From Idiomarina tyrosinivorans (GTDB lineage Bacteria; Pseudomonadota; Gammaproteobacteria; Enterobacterales; Alteromonadaceae): DNA of 64,000 nt. A program made the position numbers and the translations under genes. Location: positions 1 to 64,000 of the forward strand of contig NZ_PIQH01000008.1 of the NCBI RefSeq assembly GCF_003987475.1, given 5' to 3'. The notes beneath the pieces are model-generated. The model worked only from the letters and a program-made list of their open reading frames with translations. It ran no database searches and had not been told where the DNA came from. Shown piece after piece: positions 9,493 to 17,889 of the stretch (its first letter is position 1; every line of letters begins with the position of its first letter).

Positions 9493-10653
9493 CTATTTCT
9501 CTGCGAGTTGGGTGCTAAACCCTAACTGGCTTAGCCATTGCTGTTGTTGTTGATTACCGCAAATAACGGTCTGCGTGCTCAATTGCCGACGCGGTTGCTG
9601 AGCCCGATATTCGCGCCGCAATTGGTCAAAGCGTTCGCCATCGGTCGGCCCCGTCCGCAACAATTGGTCATCTTGTTTGATATCATAAATGCCGTGCACA
9701 CAGGATGCCAGCCCTGTAACCGAATTAACCGCGGTTATATCCACCGCTGCGCGACTGACGTCAGGTAGCACGGCGTCCACCGTTAACCGTTGCGGATAAC
9801 CAAAGGCCGTTGCTAACTGGTTAGCAACCAGTACGGCACCGCCTGCTTTGCCCTCTAAGCTGTGTCCCGCAATGTGGGGGGTAGCCAGTGCCAATTTGGC
9901 GATAGGTACCGCACGCAAGTCAGGCTCGTTTTCAAACACATCGAGTATCACCCTTGGACTATCAGGCTGCTGCAACCTTTGTTGTAATGCTGTGGCACTC
10001 ACTACTGCGCCACGACTGGCATTAATTAACAAGCAACGTTGATGCAATGATTGCAGCGCCTCAGCATCAAATAAATGGTGGGTTGGGTGTTCACCACCGC
10101 GAGTCAACGGCACATGGCAGGAAATGACATCGGCATTGAGCACTCGCTGCCAATGGTCGTGCACGCCTTTGTCGCCGGTCTTTAGCAACGGCGGGTCGTA
10201 GTAGCTGACCTCACAGCCCAGCGCCGCTAGACGACTTCCCGCAGCTTTGCCGGTGTGCCCTGCACCAACGATTGCAACATCGAGCTCGGCGATAGCTTGC
10301 CAGTTATAACCTTGCGCCAACGCATCCACTAAAAAGGCACTGAGCACATATTCACCAACCGATTCAGCATTGCCACCAGCGGCATTAGTAAATGCTATTC
10401 CGCGGCGTTTGACACACTCAACATCTACATGTTCAACACCAATGGTTGCCGTGCCAACGAAACGTAACTTAGGCGCCTGCTCCAGCAACGCTTCATCGAC
10501 TTGTGTAATCGAACGGATCAGCAGCGCATCAGCCTCAGCGAGCTGCTCTGGCATGGGTTGGCGTTGTGAAAAAACGCTGACCTCGCACCATTGCTGCAAC
10601 CATTCAGCAATACCTGGAATATTTTCCGCCAATAAGACTTTCGGTTGTGCCAT
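9493..10653 (-). CDS. pdxB: Erythronate-4-phosphate dehydrogenase
   Basis: Second step of the DXP-dependent pyridoxal phosphate pathway. A 386-residue D-2-hydroxyacid dehydrogenase with the NAD-binding motif VGAGHTGKAAGSRLAALG, the catalytic Arg segment (LLINASRGAVV), Glu (DVFENEPDL) and His (TPHIAGHSLEGK). The C-terminal dimerisation extension, which separates PdxB from SerA-type enzymes, is present. Gene order fabB-pdxB-asd matches related gammaproteobacteria. Confidence 0.96.
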   Translation of the reverse strand: MAQPKVLLAENIPGIAEWLQQWCEVSVFSQRQPMPEQLAEADALLIRSITQVDEALLEQAPKLRFVGTATIGVEHVDVECVKRRGIAFTNAAGGNAESVGEYVLSAFLVDALAQGYNWQAIAELDVAIVGAGHTGKAAGSRLAALGCEVSYYDPPLLKTGDKGVHDHWQRVLNADVISCHVPLTRGGEHPTHHLFDAEALQSLHQRCLLINASRGAVVSATALQQRLQQPDSPRVILDVFENEPDLRAVPIAKLALATPHIAGHSLEGKAGGAVLVANQLATAFGYPQRLTVDAVLPDVSRAAVDITAVNSVTGLASCVHGIYDIKQDDQLLRTGPTDGERFDQLRREYRAQQPRRQLSTQTVICGNQQQQQWLSQLGFSTQLAEK

Positions 10654-10709
10654 ACACGCGACTCTCGATTGCGACCAGTAACATCAGCTAGCACTATACG
10701 CCAGCGACA

Positions 10710-10738
10710 AAAAAGGGCACGCCATGCGTGCCCTTTTT
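10710..10738 (-). terminator. Bidirectional-looking terminator of fabB
   Basis: A perfect 13-bp stem (AAAAAGGGCACGC with GCGTGCCCTTTTT, loop CAT) 16 bp past the fabB stop. It separates fabB from pdxB on the same strand, so the pdxB-purF run probably has its own promoter between 10654 and 10709. Confidence 0.9.
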
Positions 10739-10753
10739 AGCTTAGCCGAAGCC

Positions 10754-11974
10754 TTAACCGTTTTCAGTATAACGGCGCATGATTAAGGTTGCGTTGGTGC
10801 CACCAAAACCAAAACTGTTTGACATAACCGTGTTCAAGCCAATGTTTTGAGGCTCGCGGACGATGTTCATGCCGTCGGCTTTTTCATCGAGGGTTTCAAT
10901 GTTAATCGACGGTGCAACGAAATCGTTCTGCAACATCAGCAGTGAGTAAATCGCTTCATGAACACCGGCTGCCCCCAACGCATGCCCTGTCATCGCTTTG
11001 GTTGCGCTAATCAATGGCGTCTTCTCTGGGAAAACTTCACGAATCGCTTCCAATTCTTTGACGTCGCCGACAGGCGTGCTGGTTCCATGGGTATTAAGAT
11101 AGTCAATGGGCGTATCAACGGTTTCCATTGCCATCTTCATGCAGCGGACTGCGCCTTCGCCGGAAGGAGCGACCATGTCGTAACCATCTGAGGTAGCGCC
11201 ATAGCCGACAATTTCGCCATAAATTTTAGCGCCACGTGCCAACGCTGACTCGAGTTCTTCGATGACTAAAATACCGCCACCGCCAGCCGGCACAAAGCCG
11301 TCACGATCGGCATCGTAGGTGCGTGATGCCTTCTCTGGCGTATCATTGTATTTGGTACTCAAAGCACCCATGGCATCGAACTCCATGCCTAAGGTCCAGT
11401 GCAGCTCTTCGCCACCGCCCGCAAATACACGGTCTTGTTTACCGAATTGAATCAGTTCTAAGGCATGGCCAATACAGTGAGCTGACGTCGCACAAGCAGA
11501 GCTGATGGAGTAGTTTACGCCCTTGATTTTGAACGGTGTCGCCAAACACGCCGAGGTGGTTGATGCCATGCAGCGCGGTACCATGTAGGGTCCCACGCGT
11601 TTTACGCCGCGCTCACGCAGGATATCAGCAGCGCCTACCTGATGCTCACCCGATGCGCCACCAGAGCCAACAACCAGTCCAGTGCGTGGGTTTGAAACTT
11701 CTTCTTCAGACAAACCGGCATCTTCAATGGCCTGCTGCATCGCAATGTAGGCGAATGCCGCGGCATCACCCATAAAGCGCATTGCTTTGCGGTCAATGTG
11801 TTCTTTTGGGTCGAGTTTTAGGTTACCCCACACTTGGCAACGCAAACCCATCTCCGCAAACTGCTCAGAGTGAGTAATGCCCGATTTGCCATGGCGAAGC
11901 GAGTCTAAAACTTCCTGTTGATTGTTGCCGATACTAGACACAATGCCTAGTCCAGTGATCACTGCTCGTCTCAT
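10754..11974 (-). CDS. fabB: Beta-ketoacyl-ACP synthase I
   Basis: Condenses malonyl-ACP with acyl-ACP and is needed for unsaturated fatty-acid elongation. The 406-residue thiolase-fold protein shows the catalytic Cys161 ([18 protein letters not shown]), the two catalytic histidines ([11 protein letters not shown] and [14 protein letters not shown]) and the C-terminal [10 protein letters not shown] glycine loop. It is divergent from mnmC, as in E. coli. A possible FadR site lies in the shared upstream region, in keeping with FadR activation of fabB in E. coli. Confidence 0.96.
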   Translation of the reverse strand: MRRAVITGLGIVSSIGNNQQEVLDSLRHGKSGITHSEQFAEMGLRCQVWGNLKLDPKEHIDRKAMRFMGDAAAFAYIAMQQAIEDAGLSEEEVSNPRTGLVVGSGGASGEHQVGAADILRERGVKRVGPYMVPRCMASTTSACLATPFKIKGVNYSISSACATSAHCIGHALELIQFGKQDRVFAGGGEELHWTLGMEFDAMGALSTKYNDTPEKASRTYDADRDGFVPAGGGGILVIEELESALARGAKIYGEIVGYGATSDGYDMVAPSGEGAVRCMKMAMETVDTPIDYLNTHGTSTPVGDVKELEAIREVFPEKTPLISATKAMTGHALGAAGVHEAIYSLLMLQNDFVAPSINIETLDEKADGMNIVREPQNIGLNTVMSNSFGFGGTNATLIMRRYTENG

Positions 11975-12007
11975 TCAATGTTCCCGTATTACTTTTTCAC
12001 GCAGCGT

Positions 12008-12036
12008 ATACTACCTGCGAAGTTGTTCTAATGTGG
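12008..12036 (-). promoter_or_regulatory. Possible fabB promoter
   Basis: On the minus strand a TAGTAT -10 (12013-12008) is preceded at 17 bp by a poor -35 (CCACAT, 12036-12031), which overlaps the candidate FadR site. A weak -35 covered by an activator site is the layout known for E. coli fabB. Assigned by eye. Confidence 0.35.
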
Positions 12037-12047
12037 TCTGCTTTGTT
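12031..12047 (+). promoter_or_regulatory. Candidate FadR operator upstream of fabB
   Basis: ATGTGGTCTGCTTTGTT agrees with the E. coli FadR consensus (AGCTGGTCCGACNTGTT) at about 11 or 12 of 16 defined positions, including TGGTC and the final TGTT. It lies 57-73 bp before the fabB start. FadR activates fabB in enterobacteria; whether this organism has FadR is not visible here. Confidence 0.35.
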
Positions 12048-12108
12048 CTCTACAGGTTAACACGAAGTTGTTACAATACCACGTGTCATCGTTTTGCGGA
12101 GTTTGACC

Positions 12109-13947
12109 GTGCATTCTACTACTGATTTACAGTATAACGAATTTGGCGTACCAGTTTCAGTGCATTTTGACGATGTCTATTTTTCCGTCGAAAATGGTCT
12201 GGCCGAGAGCCGATACGTATTTTTGCAACACAATGGATTACCCCAACGTTGGAATAGTGTAGCCGAGCATTATGACTTTTTGATTGCAGAAACTGGGTTT
12301 GGTACTGGGTTAAACTTTCTTGCTACCTGGCAAAGCTTTATTGAACATGCCCCTGACTCACTGCGACTGCATTTTGTAAGTTTCGAAAAATATCCACTGT
12401 CGCGCCAGCAGCTACGTGACGCTTTGGCCCATTTCCCTGAACTCGACGAATACGCTGAACAACTGATCGAAGCGTATCCAACGCCGAATAACGGGGCGCA
12501 TCGTGTCAGTTTTGCGCAGCACCGCATCACGCTCGATTTATGGATTGGTGATATCGCTGATTGTCTCCCTGAGTGGCAACAGCAGGCGCAAGCACAGGTT
12601 GATGCATGGTTTTTAGACGGCTTTGCACCGTCAAAAAATCCGCAAATGTGGTCGGATACGTTATTTAACGCGTTAGCAACCACCGCTCATCGCGATACCA
12701 CCGTTGCCACGTTCACCGCTGCTGGCGTGGTTAAACAAGGGCTACGAAAAGCCGGTTTTGAAATACAAAAAGTCAAAGGCTTTGGCCGCAAGCGGGAAAT
12801 GCTTACCGCAACAACTAGTGACCGCCATCAACGCCTTAAGCCTGCACGGAAACGCCCACGGGTGGCGGTTATTGGCGACGGCATTAGCGCCCATTGCTGC
12901 GCCTTACAGTTAAGTGTACGTGGTTGTCCGGTCACCTTAGTGGGGCAGCAATGGGGAGCCGGCGCGTCCGGCAATCCGCAAGCCGCGGTTTATCCGTTGC
13001 TGCATTTAGAGCCGACACCGCTTAGCCAGTTTTACCTGCAAGCGTTCAGCCTTAGCCGCAGTTTTTATTCACAGTTCGCGCCGAGCGCTTGCCATTGGCA
13101 AGGGGTAAGTGAACTCAATATTAATGCCAGCAAACAGCAGCGCGCCGAGCGCTTAGCCGAAGCTCATTATGTGGCGGAAACCGTAATGCCGGAATCAGCC
13201 GCTCAAGCTTCGCAGTTCCACGGCTGTGAAGTGGCTCACGATGGACTGCGGCATCCGCGCGCCGGATGGTTGGAGCCACAACCACTACTTAGCGCTATGC
13301 GTCAAGCAGGACAGCACATTACCGCTATTGAGGACCGGCTGGTCAACGCTGTGCCCCGGACAGCAGGTCATGGCTGGCAGTTACAACTGCAATCCGGCAA
13401 AACCGTCGACGTCGACTACGTGATCATTGCAACCGGCGCCGGGATCCAGCAGGGCCTACAACAATTCGATAGCAAACTCACGATTCAAGCACCGAATGTG
13501 CGGGGACAAGTGACTTTTATTGCAGAACAGCCGCAATTGCCTCGCAGCGGCGTGCTGTGCGGCAAAGGCTACCTGACGCCGAGTTTGAATGGTCAACACT
13601 GTATTGGTGCTACTTTCCAGCGTAATAGCGACAGTCGCGAATGCTTCCCCGCCGATGATCAAGAAAATCTTGCACAGTTGCAGCAGTTGTTAGCACAGGA
13701 TGTTCCAACCTCGGTGATGGGCCAACGAGCCAGTGTCCGTAACACCAGCGCCAATCATTTGCCATTGGTGGGCAAAGTGCCTCAGCAGCAGAGTCTCTAT
13801 ATGTTAGCGGGGTTGGGTTCACGCGGCTTTACCTCGGCGCCGCTGGCGGCGGAACATATTGCCTGTGAAATTTGTGGAGGTGTAATGCCGCAAACCATCG
13901 ACATGCAGCAACGGCTGCAGGCAGTTCGCGCGTTTACGCTTGCTTAG
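12109..13947 (+). CDS. mnmC: tRNA mnm5s2U34 methyltransferase/oxidoreductase
   Basis: Bifunctional enzyme finishing 5-methylaminomethyl-2-thiouridine at tRNA wobble position 34: the C-terminal FAD domain removes carboxymethyl from cmnm5s2U and the N-terminal SAM domain methylates the product. The methyltransferase motif ETGFGTGLNFL and the FAD-binding VAVIGDGISAH (about residue 255) are both present, and the protein is about 612 aa. I start it at GTG 12109 because CGGAG lies 8 bp upstream; an in-frame TTG at 12094 lacks such a site. The stop overlaps the convergent yfcL by 14 bp. Confidence 0.95.
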   Translation: MHSTTDLQYNEFGVPVSVHFDDVYFSVENGLAESRYVFLQHNGLPQRWNSVAEHYDFLIAETGFGTGLNFLATWQSFIEHAPDSLRLHFVSFEKYPLSRQQLRDALAHFPELDEYAEQLIEAYPTPNNGAHRVSFAQHRITLDLWIGDIADCLPEWQQQAQAQVDAWFLDGFAPSKNPQMWSDTLFNALATTAHRDTTVATFTAAGVVKQGLRKAGFEIQKVKGFGRKREMLTATTSDRHQRLKPARKRPRVAVIGDGISAHCCALQLSVRGCPVTLVGQQWGAGASGNPQAAVYPLLHLEPTPLSQFYLQAFSLSRSFYSQFAPSACHWQGVSELNINASKQQRAERLAEAHYVAETVMPESAAQASQFHGCEVAHDGLRHPRAGWLEPQPLLSAMRQAGQHITAIEDRLVNAVPRTAGHGWQLQLQSGKTVDVDYVIIATGAGIQQGLQQFDSKLTIQAPNVRGQVTFIAEQPQLPRSGVLCGKGYLTPSLNGQHCIGATFQRNSDSRECFPADDQENLAQLQQLLAQDVPTSVMGQRASVRNTSANHLPLVGKVPQQQSLYMLAGLGSRGFTSAPLAAEHIACEICGGVMPQTIDMQQRLQAVRAFTLA

Positions 13948-14209
13948 CTTGCCGTTCTAAGCGCGCCAACATGTTTGCAATGTGCTGCTGATCCGCGGGA
14001 GCTAATTCATTTTTTGTGGCATCAACCGCTTGCTTAAGTTGTGGCAACAATTGCGCGCCGTCATCTTCGCCGGCCATTTCTAACTGCGCGACCACGAGGT
14101 CGAAATGCCCCCGTAAATAGCCACTGGCAAACAGCTCATCGTCATCGCCATCGACAACAGCCTCATCGAACACGGGCTCTAATTGGTTGACTAACTGATC
14201 TAATTGCAT
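13934..14209 (-). CDS. yfcL: YfcL family protein
   Basis: A 91-residue soluble acidic protein. The segment DDELFASGYLRGHFDLVVAQLE closely matches E. coli YfcL, a small protein of unknown function that also neighbours mnmC. Predicted mostly helical; no signal peptide or metal motif. It ends inside the mnmC 3' end (convergent overlap of 14 bp). The family call rests on the conserved core and the synteny. Confidence 0.85.
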   Translation of the reverse strand: MQLDQLVNQLEPVFDEAVVDGDDDELFASGYLRGHFDLVVAQLEMAGEDDGAQLLPQLKQAVDATKNELAPADQQHIANMLARLERQAKQA

Positions 14210-14299
14210 GCGCTATGAGTTCCCACAGATGAATGAAAGCGCGAGATTCTAACGTGAATTTTGTTACAATGCACCCATGGCTACAGTGATGAGGTATTT

Positions 14300-14851
14300 A
14301 TGTCAGGAACTGAGGATAGCGGTTTAAAAATCGGACTTTTTTACGGTTCAACCACCTGTTACACCGAAATTGCGGCAGAAAAATTGCAGCAAGCCATCGG
14401 TGAGGACATCGTTGAACTGTTTGATATAAAAGACACCCCGCTAAGCGAAGCAGAGAACTTCGACATCCTGATTTTTGGTATTTCTACGTGGGACTTCGGC
14501 GAACTCCAAGAAGATTGGGAAAGTCACTGGGATGACATCACCCCACTCAATTTGGCAGGAAAAATTGTCGCGCTTTATGGAATGGGCGATCAGCAAGGCT
14601 ATACCGATTGGTTTCAAGACGCCTTGGGTATGCTGCATCACGCCATCGCCGATAAAGATTGCCAGCGCATTGGTTTTTGGCCAAACGGCGACGATTACGA
14701 CTTCGCCGCATCAAAAGCACTCACTGACGACGGCGAGTTCTTCTTCGGCCTGGCGTTAGACGAAGACAGTCAATACGACTTAAGCGATGATCGTATTGCC
14801 CAGTGGAGCACCCAGATTCTTGAAGAAGTCGCGGAATTACTGAGCGCCTAG
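14300..14851 (+). CDS. fldB: Flavodoxin FldB
   Basis: Long-chain flavodoxin, a small FMN electron carrier. The FMN phosphate loop (GLFYGSTTCYTE) and the segments TWDFGELQEDWE and ALYGMGDQQGYTDWF are close to E. coli FldB, which is distinguished from FldA by the Cys-Tyr in the loop. I start at ATG 14300, which has GATGAGG 6 bp upstream; an upstream in-frame TTG extension adds 13 unrelated residues. In enterobacteria fldB belongs to the SoxRS regulon; no SoxS site was identified here. Confidence 0.92.
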   Translation: MSGTEDSGLKIGLFYGSTTCYTEIAAEKLQQAIGEDIVELFDIKDTPLSEAENFDILIFGISTWDFGELQEDWESHWDDITPLNLAGKIVALYGMGDQQGYTDWFQDALGMLHHAIADKDCQRIGFWPNGDDYDFAASKALTDDGEFFFGLALDEDSQYDLSDDRIAQWSTQILEEVAELLSA

Positions 14852-15288
14852 CCGCCCGATTCCACCGCGATCGCCGGTGTAAGCCATTGACGTAACTGCG
14901 CCAGCCGTTGCTGCAAAGCGTCGGCAGCAAAAGGTTGCGCCGCAGAGTGTCCCCATACCGGCGCTGGCCATGCTGGATCGCCCTGATTTCTGGCGATATG
15001 GTGGATATGTAATTGCGGCACTATATTACCTAACGCCGCAACGTTTAACTTATCAGCCGCAGTTTGTTGCATAAGAATTTCACTCACGATTAGCGATTCT
15101 TGTTGCACCTCAGCTAGCTGTTGCGCAGGGAGCTGGTAAAGTTCGCGGCAGTTATGTGCCAGCGGAATCTGTAACAGCCAATAATAACGACTGTCGTTCA
15201 TCACCCGCCACTGGCTGCTTTTACTATTTAGCAACCACTCACTATCTTGTGCCAAACGTTGATCCAGCTGAAACTCGAAGTTTTTCAT
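14848..15288 (-). CDS. HIT-family (histidine triad) protein
   Basis: A 146-residue protein starting MKNFEFQLD, with GAGG upstream of ATG 15288. It has the HIT core: NVAALGN-x-VPQLHIHHIAR, then DPAWPAPVWG. The triad line reads H-I-H-H-I, with Ile where the third His of Hint/Fhit enzymes stands; the same variation (QLHVHVIAR type) is known in a proteobacterial HIT subfamily. Likely a nucleotide hydrolase or transferase of unknown substrate. It overlaps the fldB end by 4 bp, tail to tail. Confidence 0.85.
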   Translation of the reverse strand: MKNFEFQLDQRLAQDSEWLLNSKSSQWRVMNDSRYYWLLQIPLAHNCRELYQLPAQQLAEVQQESLIVSEILMQQTAADKLNVAALGNIVPQLHIHHIARNQGDPAWPAPVWGHSAAQPFAADALQQRLAQLRQWLTPAIAVESGG

Positions 15289-15416
15289 GTTCAACCTCGT
15301 TAACCGTAAAGATTGGTAAATTAATCGCAGTGTACCGCCACAGCAGATGAAACGCGATGGCGCATCAGTTATAACTGGTTTTTCACTTTTGTCATTGTCT
15401 GCAAGGGACACTCATC

Positions 15417-17810
15417 ATGCTAAAACAACTCGCCAGAGGTTTAGCGCTCGCTGCAGCGTTGCTGGCCACTGCGGCCTTCGCTAAGCAGCCGTCAACACTG
15501 CCCAGCATCGAGCAATTCACCCAATCTATGAAAGCCGAACAAGGCTTATTGACCTTTTATCAGCAACAACAACATATCTATTTAGCGGTGCCGAAAAAGT
15601 CGGCGCAATATATTTTCCAGAGCAGCCTGCCTTGGGGCCTCGGTTCAAACGATATTGGCCTTGATCGCGGTCAATTAGGCGCGACTCGCTTGGTGCATTT
15701 TGCTATCCATCCAAATAAGGTGTTGCTAGTGCAGGACAACACCCAATTTCGGGCCAGCTCTGATCGGCAAGAAGAAGTCGAGAGTGTTAATCAAGCGTTC
15801 GCTGATTCTGTGATTGCAGGTTTTACGCCTGTTGCAGAGTCAGACCAAGCATTGCTGATCGACTACACCGATTTTCTGCTCAGTGATATTCACCATGTCA
15901 GCGAAACACTGGCCAATACCGAGCAAGGCAGCTATCGCCTCGATCCACAGCGTTCAAGCATTTATTTACCGCGCTCAAAGGCGTTCCCGAAAAACACCGA
16001 GTTAGAAGCAGTATTAACCTATAGTGGTGATGCCAAAGGCCAGTACGTCAATCAAGTAGCAGCCGACGCGACCGCGTTAACACTGCATAGCCATCATTCA
16101 TTTATTCAGTTGCCTGACGATAACTACCGGCCACGAAAATTTAATCCGCAAGCGGGGTTTTGGGCTGAGACCTACCAAGACTATTCGGTAGCATTAGATC
16201 AACCGATTCAACAACAGCGTATCCCGCGTCACAGACTGCGCAAAGCGGACCCTATTGCTTCGGTCAGCGAAGCCCAACAACCCCTGATTTACTACTTGGA
16301 TCGTGGTGTGCCAGAGCCCATTAAATCGGCACTGATGGAAGGTGCGAGTTGGTGGCAACAGGCGTTTACCGCAATCGGTTTTGACAATGCCTTTCAGGTG
16401 AAATTGCTGCCTGAGGGCGCTGACCCTATGGATGTGCGTTATAACGTCATCCAGTGGGTCCATCGTGCTACTCGCGGTTGGTCGTATGGCTCGTCGGTGA
16501 TCGACCCTCGCACTGGCGAAATTATTAAAGGCCACGTTACTTTAGGTTCTTTGCGGGTGCGCCAAGACATCAAAATAGCCACCGCATTATTGGCACCTTT
16601 TTATGACGACCGCGCGGAATTAGCACAAAAAGTGCAGGCGGTAGCGTTAGCTCGCATTCGCCAATTAGCCGCCCATGAGGTTGGACATACGTTAGGTCTA
16701 GCGCACAACTTTGCCGCCAGCACCGACCAGCGCGCCTCGGTCATGGATTATCCGCAACCGCTGGTGAGCCTCACCACCGACAATACCTTGGATGTTAGCC
16801 AAGCCTACACCGATGGCTTAGGTGTGTGGGATAAGCAAGCCATTGCTTATGGCTACAGTGACTTTGGCGGTATTGCCGAGGAGTCGCAGTTACTTGACAA
16901 GATTCTGGCAAAAAACCAAGCGCTTGGACTGCATTTTATCTCCGACCGCGATGCGCGTGCCGCTTCAGGCGCCCACCCTTTGGCGCACTTATGGGATAAT
17001 GGCAGCGATCCAGTCACCGAGCTGCAACGCTTAATGACGGTAAGGAATACCGTTATTCAACGGTTTGATACCGAGCTCTTGGCGCCCGATCAACCGCTGA
17101 GCGATTTGATGGAGTATTGGGTTCCGGTCTACGCCATGCATCGCTACCAAATAGAGGCTGCCGTTAAATGGCTCGCGGGGGTAAACTATGATTACGCATT
17201 AGCCTCTGAATCCACCGCAAAAGCGACACCTCTAGCCGCCAGCCAGCAACGCAGAGCGTTACAGCAGTTACTGCAAACGCTAACCATAGACAATCTGCAA
17301 GTACCCGCCAGAATCAGGGAAAAATTGCTGCCGTTGGCCTATGGCCAAGCGGACAGCCGCGAGCGCTTCGAGGGGCGGACGGGTTTGGTCCCCGACCCTG
17401 TCAGCATGGCTGAGGCACTTGCTGAACATACCCTCAGTTTGATGCTTAATCCAGAGCGATTAAATCGGCTGTACCAGCAGCATGGCTATCAAACGAATAT
17501 CCCATCCGTGGCAGAGGTTGCCAACGCGCTGTTGGAGCAAACACGAGTGACACAACAGCAGCAACCATTGAGTGAACGCTTACGTTTGTTAGTGGTGAAT
17601 GACCTCATTCGTAGCGCCAGCGACCACAATACTGCGCCAGAAGTGCAGCTTTCTTTGCAGCAACAACTGCAGCGTTACGCAGTCGGTCTAGCAAATCAGG
17701 GGGCAGCGGCGGATAAACTCCTCGCGAGCGCTATTCAGCAGTACCTAGACTCTGGGCAGTGGCGCTATCAATTTACCCCTCGGACATTACCGCCAGGTTC
17801 ACCCATTTAA
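15417..17810 (+). CDS. Secreted zinc metalloprotease (Met-zincin, DUF5117/DUF4953 type)
   Basis: A 797-residue protein with an N-terminal signal peptide (LARGLALAAALLATAAFA). The extended zinc motif HEVGHTLGLAHN is at about residue 419-430, followed by a Met-turn-like SVMDYP, defining a metzincin; the long N-terminal half (DUF5117-like) and C-terminal helical region match the family of large periplasmic or secreted peptidases found in Bacteroidetes and marine gammaproteobacteria. Probably degrades extracellular or periplasmic protein. It starts 128 bp from the divergent HIT gene and ends in a shared terminator. Substrate unknown. Confidence 0.88.
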   Translation: MLKQLARGLALAAALLATAAFAKQPSTLPSIEQFTQSMKAEQGLLTFYQQQQHIYLAVPKKSAQYIFQSSLPWGLGSNDIGLDRGQLGATRLVHFAIHPNKVLLVQDNTQFRASSDRQEEVESVNQAFADSVIAGFTPVAESDQALLIDYTDFLLSDIHHVSETLANTEQGSYRLDPQRSSIYLPRSKAFPKNTELEAVLTYSGDAKGQYVNQVAADATALTLHSHHSFIQLPDDNYRPRKFNPQAGFWAETYQDYSVALDQPIQQQRIPRHRLRKADPIASVSEAQQPLIYYLDRGVPEPIKSALMEGASWWQQAFTAIGFDNAFQVKLLPEGADPMDVRYNVIQWVHRATRGWSYGSSVIDPRTGEIIKGHVTLGSLRVRQDIKIATALLAPFYDDRAELAQKVQAVALARIRQLAAHEVGHTLGLAHNFAASTDQRASVMDYPQPLVSLTTDNTLDVSQAYTDGLGVWDKQAIAYGYSDFGGIAEESQLLDKILAKNQALGLHFISDRDARAASGAHPLAHLWDNGSDPVTELQRLMTVRNTVIQRFDTELLAPDQPLSDLMEYWVPVYAMHRYQIEAAVKWLAGVNYDYALASESTAKATPLAASQQRRALQQLLQTLTIDNLQVPARIREKLLPLAYGQADSRERFEGRTGLVPDPVSMAEALAEHTLSLMLNPERLNRLYQQHGYQTNIPSVAEVANALLEQTRVTQQQQPLSERLRLLVVNDLIRSASDHNTAPEVQLSLQQQLQRYAVGLANQGAAADKLLASAIQQYLDSGQWRYQFTPRTLPPGSPI

Positions 17811-17832
17811 TCCGATAGCGGAGCAGAGACAC

Positions 17833-17869
17833 AAAAAAAGCCAGCTGCGTTAACGCAAGCTGGCTTTTT
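17833..17869. terminator. Bidirectional terminator between two convergent peptidase genes
   Basis: The stem AAAAAGCCAGCT-GCGTTAACGC-AAGCTGGCTTTTT, with a single unpaired base near the middle, is flanked by A-runs and T-runs on the two sides and therefore can serve both the metalloprotease gene (plus) and the M28 gene (minus). Confidence 0.88.
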
Positions 17870-17889
17870 ATTTTCGCTAAAATTAGCGC

